Shown in pieces: positions 17,801 through 20,342 of a stretch of DNA of 20,342 nucleotides. The position numbers and the translations under genes are program-made. The stretch covers positions 1 through 20,342 of the forward strand of contig JAANSK020284824.1 of assembly GCA_011763485.2 (NCBI GenBank), written 5' to 3'. The stretch comes from Isoetes engelmannii. Its lineage: Eukaryota > Streptophyta > Lycopodiopsida > Isoetales > Isoetaceae. How positions within the stretch are numbered: the first letter of the stretch is position 1; the number at the start of each line of letters is the position of its first letter. The notes beneath the pieces were generated by a model. That model saw nothing but the letters and a program-made list of their open reading frames with translations. It ran no database searches and was not told where the DNA came from.

Positions 17801-18160
17801 TCAGATTTTAGCCCTTCTTTTACACGAAATATTGTTCCTCATACCTGGGGATCCAAATGCTGGTGTGCTGGACCCAAAACCAGGTGTGCTCGCGCCGAAT
17901 GCAGGTGTGGCACCAAAGGCTGGCGTGCTCGATCCGAATGTAGAGGGGCTGGCCCCAAATGGCGTACTGGCACCAAATGCAGGCGTGCTGCTCCCAAAAG
18001 CTGGTGTGCTCGAACCAAAGGCCGGCGCTGGTGTGCTCGCGCCGAAAGCTGGTGTACTGGCTCCAAAGGTCGATGTGCCACCAAATGCTGGAGTGCTGGC
18101 AAAAGGGCTAGATGTATTTGACCCGAACAAACCTCCACTAGGAGGTGTCCCTCCAAACAT
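14806..18160 (-). CDS. NUP54: Nucleoporin NUP54, ten coding exons
   Basis: Exons on the minus strand: 18160-17845, 17715-17351, 17275-17222, 17146-17087, 17006-16902, 16788-16729, 16668-16582, 16162-16061, 15245-15099, 14988-14806. All junctions are GT-AG; the first intron is phase 1, the others phase 0. The spliced frame is 492 residues without a stop. Residues 1-215 are FG-rich: 14 FG in exon 1 in [14 protein letters not shown] units, 9 more in exon 2 in LFGQ/PFGQ units. Residues 228-492 are the conserved NUP54 domain: [56 protein letters not shown]...[15 protein letters not shown] (coiled coil), [18 protein letters not shown], and [20 protein letters not shown]. With NUP62 and NUP58 it lines the central channel of the nuclear pore. 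MFGG was taken as the start because plant homologues begin MFG. Exon 9 was started at 15245 since [12 protein letters not shown] continues the family pattern. The C-terminus runs about 20 residues beyond the usual end. Confidence 0.93.
15591..15710 (+). repeat. 60-bp tandem duplication inside NUP54 intron 8
   Basis: CATGGAAACGGAAAAATCAA with flank occurs twice (units about 15591-15649 and 15650-15710) with small differences. It lies just upstream of the helicase relic. Confidence 0.8.
15717..16029 (+). mobile_element. Helitron-type (PIF1-like) helicase fragment, antisense in NUP54 intron 8
   Basis: The plus strand reads [20 protein letters not shown], then [20 protein letters not shown] neighbouring frame gives [19 protein letters not shown], and another [20 protein letters not shown] followed by GEDATNN. 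These are the Walker B segment (V-I-x-W-D-E-x-P-M), the PFGGK...GD(F)RQ(I)xP motif and the LRNAGDLE segment of PIF1-family helicases as carried by plant Helitrons. Frame changes and a stop show it is inactive. The Walker A motif and Rep domain are absent. It ends about 30 bp before the exon 8 donor (in transcript direction, intron start) without touching the exon. Which mobile element delivered it is inferred from family abundance in plants. Confidence 0.78.
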
Positions 18161-18163
18161 TTT

Positions 18164-18932
18164 CTGCAGCAGCAACACCCACTTCATATTCATCGAATGT
18201 GACAAACCCTCACCAAGAGAATCTAATAAGAGAGCTATGAATTCACATACATATATTGCAGTCCTTTCCAGAAGATCACTTCAAATTAGAATGCTTCAGT
18301 TCCCTGCATGCACCATCCTTCAGAGTATGCATTTTAGATGTAACGCATTCTTATTTTTCATTGCCTAAATTATGTGTCAGCCTTGCTCGCCTGAGATGTT
18401 GGAAGAAATTTTGAAGAGAGTAAATTGCTGGAAATTATCAGGCTATGCTTGTATATCAATCTTGCTTGAAGGAGACTGTTTCAGCAAATTTCTAGGTACC
18501 TTCTTATCAATTAGAAATCATTTTAAGCTGCCCTTTCTCATCTTTTTTCCACTGAATGTAAGAAACGAAAAAACAAGAGGGTGATCTAACCTCTTGAAAA
18601 CCATGGCAACCTTCTTTAACTCTCATTTCATGCGTGGTGCATGCTTAACTTTGAAAAACCTCCGAATTCGATTTATATATAGCTCCTTATTCTGATAACA
18701 AGCCTGGTACATCTCTCTGGGCATGTCATGATGTCAACTACAGTTATATGAGATGCTTTATATTGTCATTTTTTAGTTTTTGCATTTGGAAAATGTAATC
18801 AAAACAAGACCTTTAAACCTAAACCCTAAACCCTAAACCCTACCTGGTCTGAAATCGACACAGGCAACCAGATAAATGGCATTCGTCCACTTCAAAGTAA
18901 ATGGAAAAAACAGAGACACAATAGACACTTAC
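18164..18932 (-). other. Probable intron in the NUP54 5' leader
   Basis: Three bases before the NUP54 start codon the minus strand has TTGCTGCTGCAG, a good splice acceptor (AG at 18164-18165). Upstream, GCA|GTAAGTG at 18931-18935 is a near-consensus donor. The 769 bases between are AT-rich and carry a telo-box run near the donor end. If this intron is not used, translation could begin at an earlier ATG ([15 protein letters not shown]...) in the same frame, which would add 15 non-conserved residues. Confidence 0.5.
18815..18842. promoter_or_regulatory. Interstitial telomere-type repeat (telo-box cluster)
   Basis: AAACCTAAACCCTAAACCCT continued by AAACCCTA gives about four units of the plant telomere heptamer. 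In plants short telo boxes (AAACCCTA) occur in the 5' regions of genes active in dividing cells. Here they lie about 90 bases inside the probable leader intron of NUP54. Confidence 0.8.
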
Positions 18933-19085
18933 TGCTTTCAAAAACAGCTCTTCTTCAAAATATGAACATGGAGCACCATTGCCGCCGAGCGCTGTGGATG
19001 CGACGTGAGCAAGGCAGAGAAAAAGCTGAGAATTTGGGAAGCGCGAGCGGGAACCTGAGCTTCAGGGTGCAGTCTTCAAATAATA
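18933..19085 (-). other. Probable NUP54 5'-leader exon with a short uORF
   Basis: This follows from the donor at 18932. The block is locally GC-richer than its flanks, as leader exons often are. It holds an ATG at 18979 opening a 13-codon frame (MVLHVHILKKSCF) that stops at 18938, five bases before the donor, and a second overlapping ATG. Its 5' limit (transcription start) is a guess. No TATA box is certain; TATTGTAAAA (minus strand near 19105) is a candidate. Confidence 0.35.
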
Positions 19086-19110
19086 GACAAGGGAGGGAGT
19101 GTTTTACAAT

Positions 19111-19297
19111 ACACGTCCAACATTTCTTTGTAGGGATTTTCTGAAAGCATTTGTCCAATGTTTGTGTAGTTCATAGACCAGGTGTGAATCTACGAGGGCT
19201 TTATACACGTCCAACATTTCTTTGTATGGATTTCTGAAAGAATTTGTCCAATGTTTGTGTAGTTCATAGACCAGGTGTGAATCTATGAGGGCTTTAT
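19111..19297. repeat. 94-bp tandem duplication upstream of NUP54
   Basis: Unit 1 at 19111-19204 and unit 2 at 19205-19297 both start ACACGTCCAACATTTCTTTG and end GAGGGCTTTAT. Only a few substitutions and a one-base gap separate them. The duplication lies where the NUP54 core promoter would be. Confidence 0.92.
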
Positions 19298-19815
19298 TAC
19301 GATGGCCACGTATTCTTTGTTGTGGTTGTTTATGTTTATCGCTTCATGTGTGTATTATCGCTTCATGGCCGACAGATGATGGCATTAAGTGGGGAATATG
19401 CCATAAGCGTAGATCCCAGCCGCCCCTTGAAGGGGTCAATTTATTCTAGGGCCTTATAGGAAAAACAACCATTGAGCCAAGTGATCCAAATACAGTATCC
19501 GTAATACAAACAGTATTGTACCACAACAAGCATATATGCATCACCCAAAAATCAGAGGAAGGTGGGCCTAGGGAATCGAACCTCAGTACAATGCCAATGC
19601 CCAACTCGACAGTAATCATCCTAACAAGATGCATAACAGAGAGTAACCCAGCATGTTCTCCACACTCTTAATGCAGCCACATAACAAAACACAATAAGTA
19701 AGGCCATGAAGCTCCAGAAATCTCTTATGCAAAACTGACTCAAGATTCCTGTGTCAAGCAATTATCTGCAGAGTAGGGATACCAAATAGTTGATCTCCTG
19801 CTTTGTCGATTTCAC
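19298..19815. other. Intergenic; tRNA-like internal promoter boxes, possible SINE relic
   Basis: On the minus strand GGTTCGATTCC (19572-19582) is a perfect Pol III B box, and CTGTCGAGTTGG lies upstream as a weak A box, but the gap between them (18 bases) is too short for a tRNA. Separately TTGGCTCAATGGT (minus strand, about 19473-19485) is a good A box with an imperfect B box (GATCTACGCT) 50-odd bases on. No acceptor or anticodon stem folds well, so no tRNA gene is called. Confidence 0.35.
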
Positions 19816-20198
19816 CTGCAGAAGATTGGAGCTGCCAATTTAACTCCTGTGATGCCGACCTCGCAACTCTTGAACCCTGGTATTAAAAAGCTAGCTTCCT
19901 ATATGGTTATGGCGACCATGTCGAGCAGAGACTGTGTGGCTATGACGATGGCTGCAGCAACTTCTGGCCCGATTCAAAACCCAGGCCTCACTTTGAGGGC
20001 TTCGAGCAGCCTATCTGGAGCAATCCTTCTTAAAAATGGCATACCAGTAGCAATCTGCTCCAAAAGAAACGGCCTGCCTTCCTCTTCTATTTTGCATGAA
20101 GAAACAGGTCCATGAAACGACAAACAAGAAATAGAAGCCGGGCTTTCTGTTCGACATCTGCCAGGAGCCATGCGCGATCCCATTCTGCCGAAAACCAT
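19816..20198 (-). other. Unassigned coding-like region, degenerate or partial gene
   Basis: The minus strand is open for 74 codons (20198-19974) with PFLLEQIATGMPFLRRIAPD, and the same frame continues after a TGA through EVAAAIVIATQSLLDMVAIT and, after a TAG, FLIPGFKSCEVGITGVKLAA. It stops near a CAG|GTGAAA donor-like site at 19816. The plus strand is open over much of the same stretch (to 20115) with a Ser/Ala/Met-rich translation. I recognise neither. The minus frame looks more protein-like, which would make it a broken gene of unknown family, but this is weak. Confidence 0.25.
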
Positions 20199-20342
20199 AC
20201 CCAGGAAAAAAATTACATGTTATATTTCGCACCCCAGGTGCCACCGCCAGCAACATACTGATCTTAATATCTAGCATAATAACAGGGGGTTACTTTTAGA
20301 TTTTTATACGTTTTTTCATATGGTTTTTCTATGATTTTGTTG
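20199..20342. other. Window end, nothing recognised
   Basis: AT-rich sequence with no supported feature. Confidence 0.4.

Noticed and set aside
17784-18368. 194-codon plus-strand frame with PNAGVLAPK repeats
   Set aside because: It is the antisense of the NUP54 FG-repeat exon; the spliced NUP54 frame is strongly supported on the other strand.
18815-18842. True telomere or chromosome end
   Set aside because: Only about four units, inside a gene region with unique sequence on both sides.
19560-19640. tRNA gene on the minus strand
   Set aside because: The B box is perfect but the A-B spacing is too short, the T stem has a mismatch and no acceptor or anticodon stem forms.

Overview
The window looks like nuclear DNA of a land plant with a large, repeat-rich, intron-rich genome; a fern or another non-model plant would fit, but the sequence alone does not settle the species. 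The evidence is a plant germin-like protein, a plant-type nucleoporin NUP54 in ten coding exons with GT-AG introns, introns retained in a relic of the DNA polymerase delta catalytic subunit, and a short run of the plant telomere unit (AAACCCT). There is no prokaryotic organisation.

Layout. 1-335 (minus): endonuclease-domain fragment of a LINE, cut by the window edge. 421-2065: no gene recognised, a few short tandem duplications. 2066-2968 (plus): unprocessed, broken pseudogene of POLD1, five exon pieces with introns still present, one splice acceptor apparently replaced by a LINE-tail fragment. 3102-3640: two adjacent degenerate minisatellites, one an array of 18 TTGAC (W-box core) motifs, the other of GAATCT motifs. 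3641-4737 and 4822-6787: mostly featureless, with a miniature and a hairpin copy of a fold-back repeat family. 6788-7605: the main fold-back cluster, made of a 162-bp hairpin, an eight-unit array of 26-bp palindromes at 31-bp spacing, a second hairpin and a GATTATC-containing tandem repeat. 8134-8769 (minus): intact single-exon germin-like gene. 9645-11436: LINE tails, a 54-bp Z-DNA-type dinucleotide tract, an inverted pair of AAATGCCC repeats, and between them a 5'-truncated LINE with poly-A tail and 20-bp target-site duplication. 12838-13388: 550 bp of nearly pure purine. 14062-14415: GC-rich palindromes and a long inverted repeat. 14631-19085 (minus): NUP54, with poly-A signal, ten coding exons, a Helitron-type helicase relic antisense in intron 8, a probable 5'-leader intron carrying telo-box repeats, and a likely uORF. 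19111-20342: promoter-side tandem duplication, a tRNA-like box and an unassigned coding-like region.

The two intact host genes are unrelated in function (an extracellular cupin and a nuclear-pore channel subunit) and lie on the same strand about 6 kb apart. The rest is a record of repeat insertion. The most unusual structure is the palindrome array at 7049-7285 and its related hairpins, which look like a non-autonomous fold-back family. I did not recognise a new multi-gene system.
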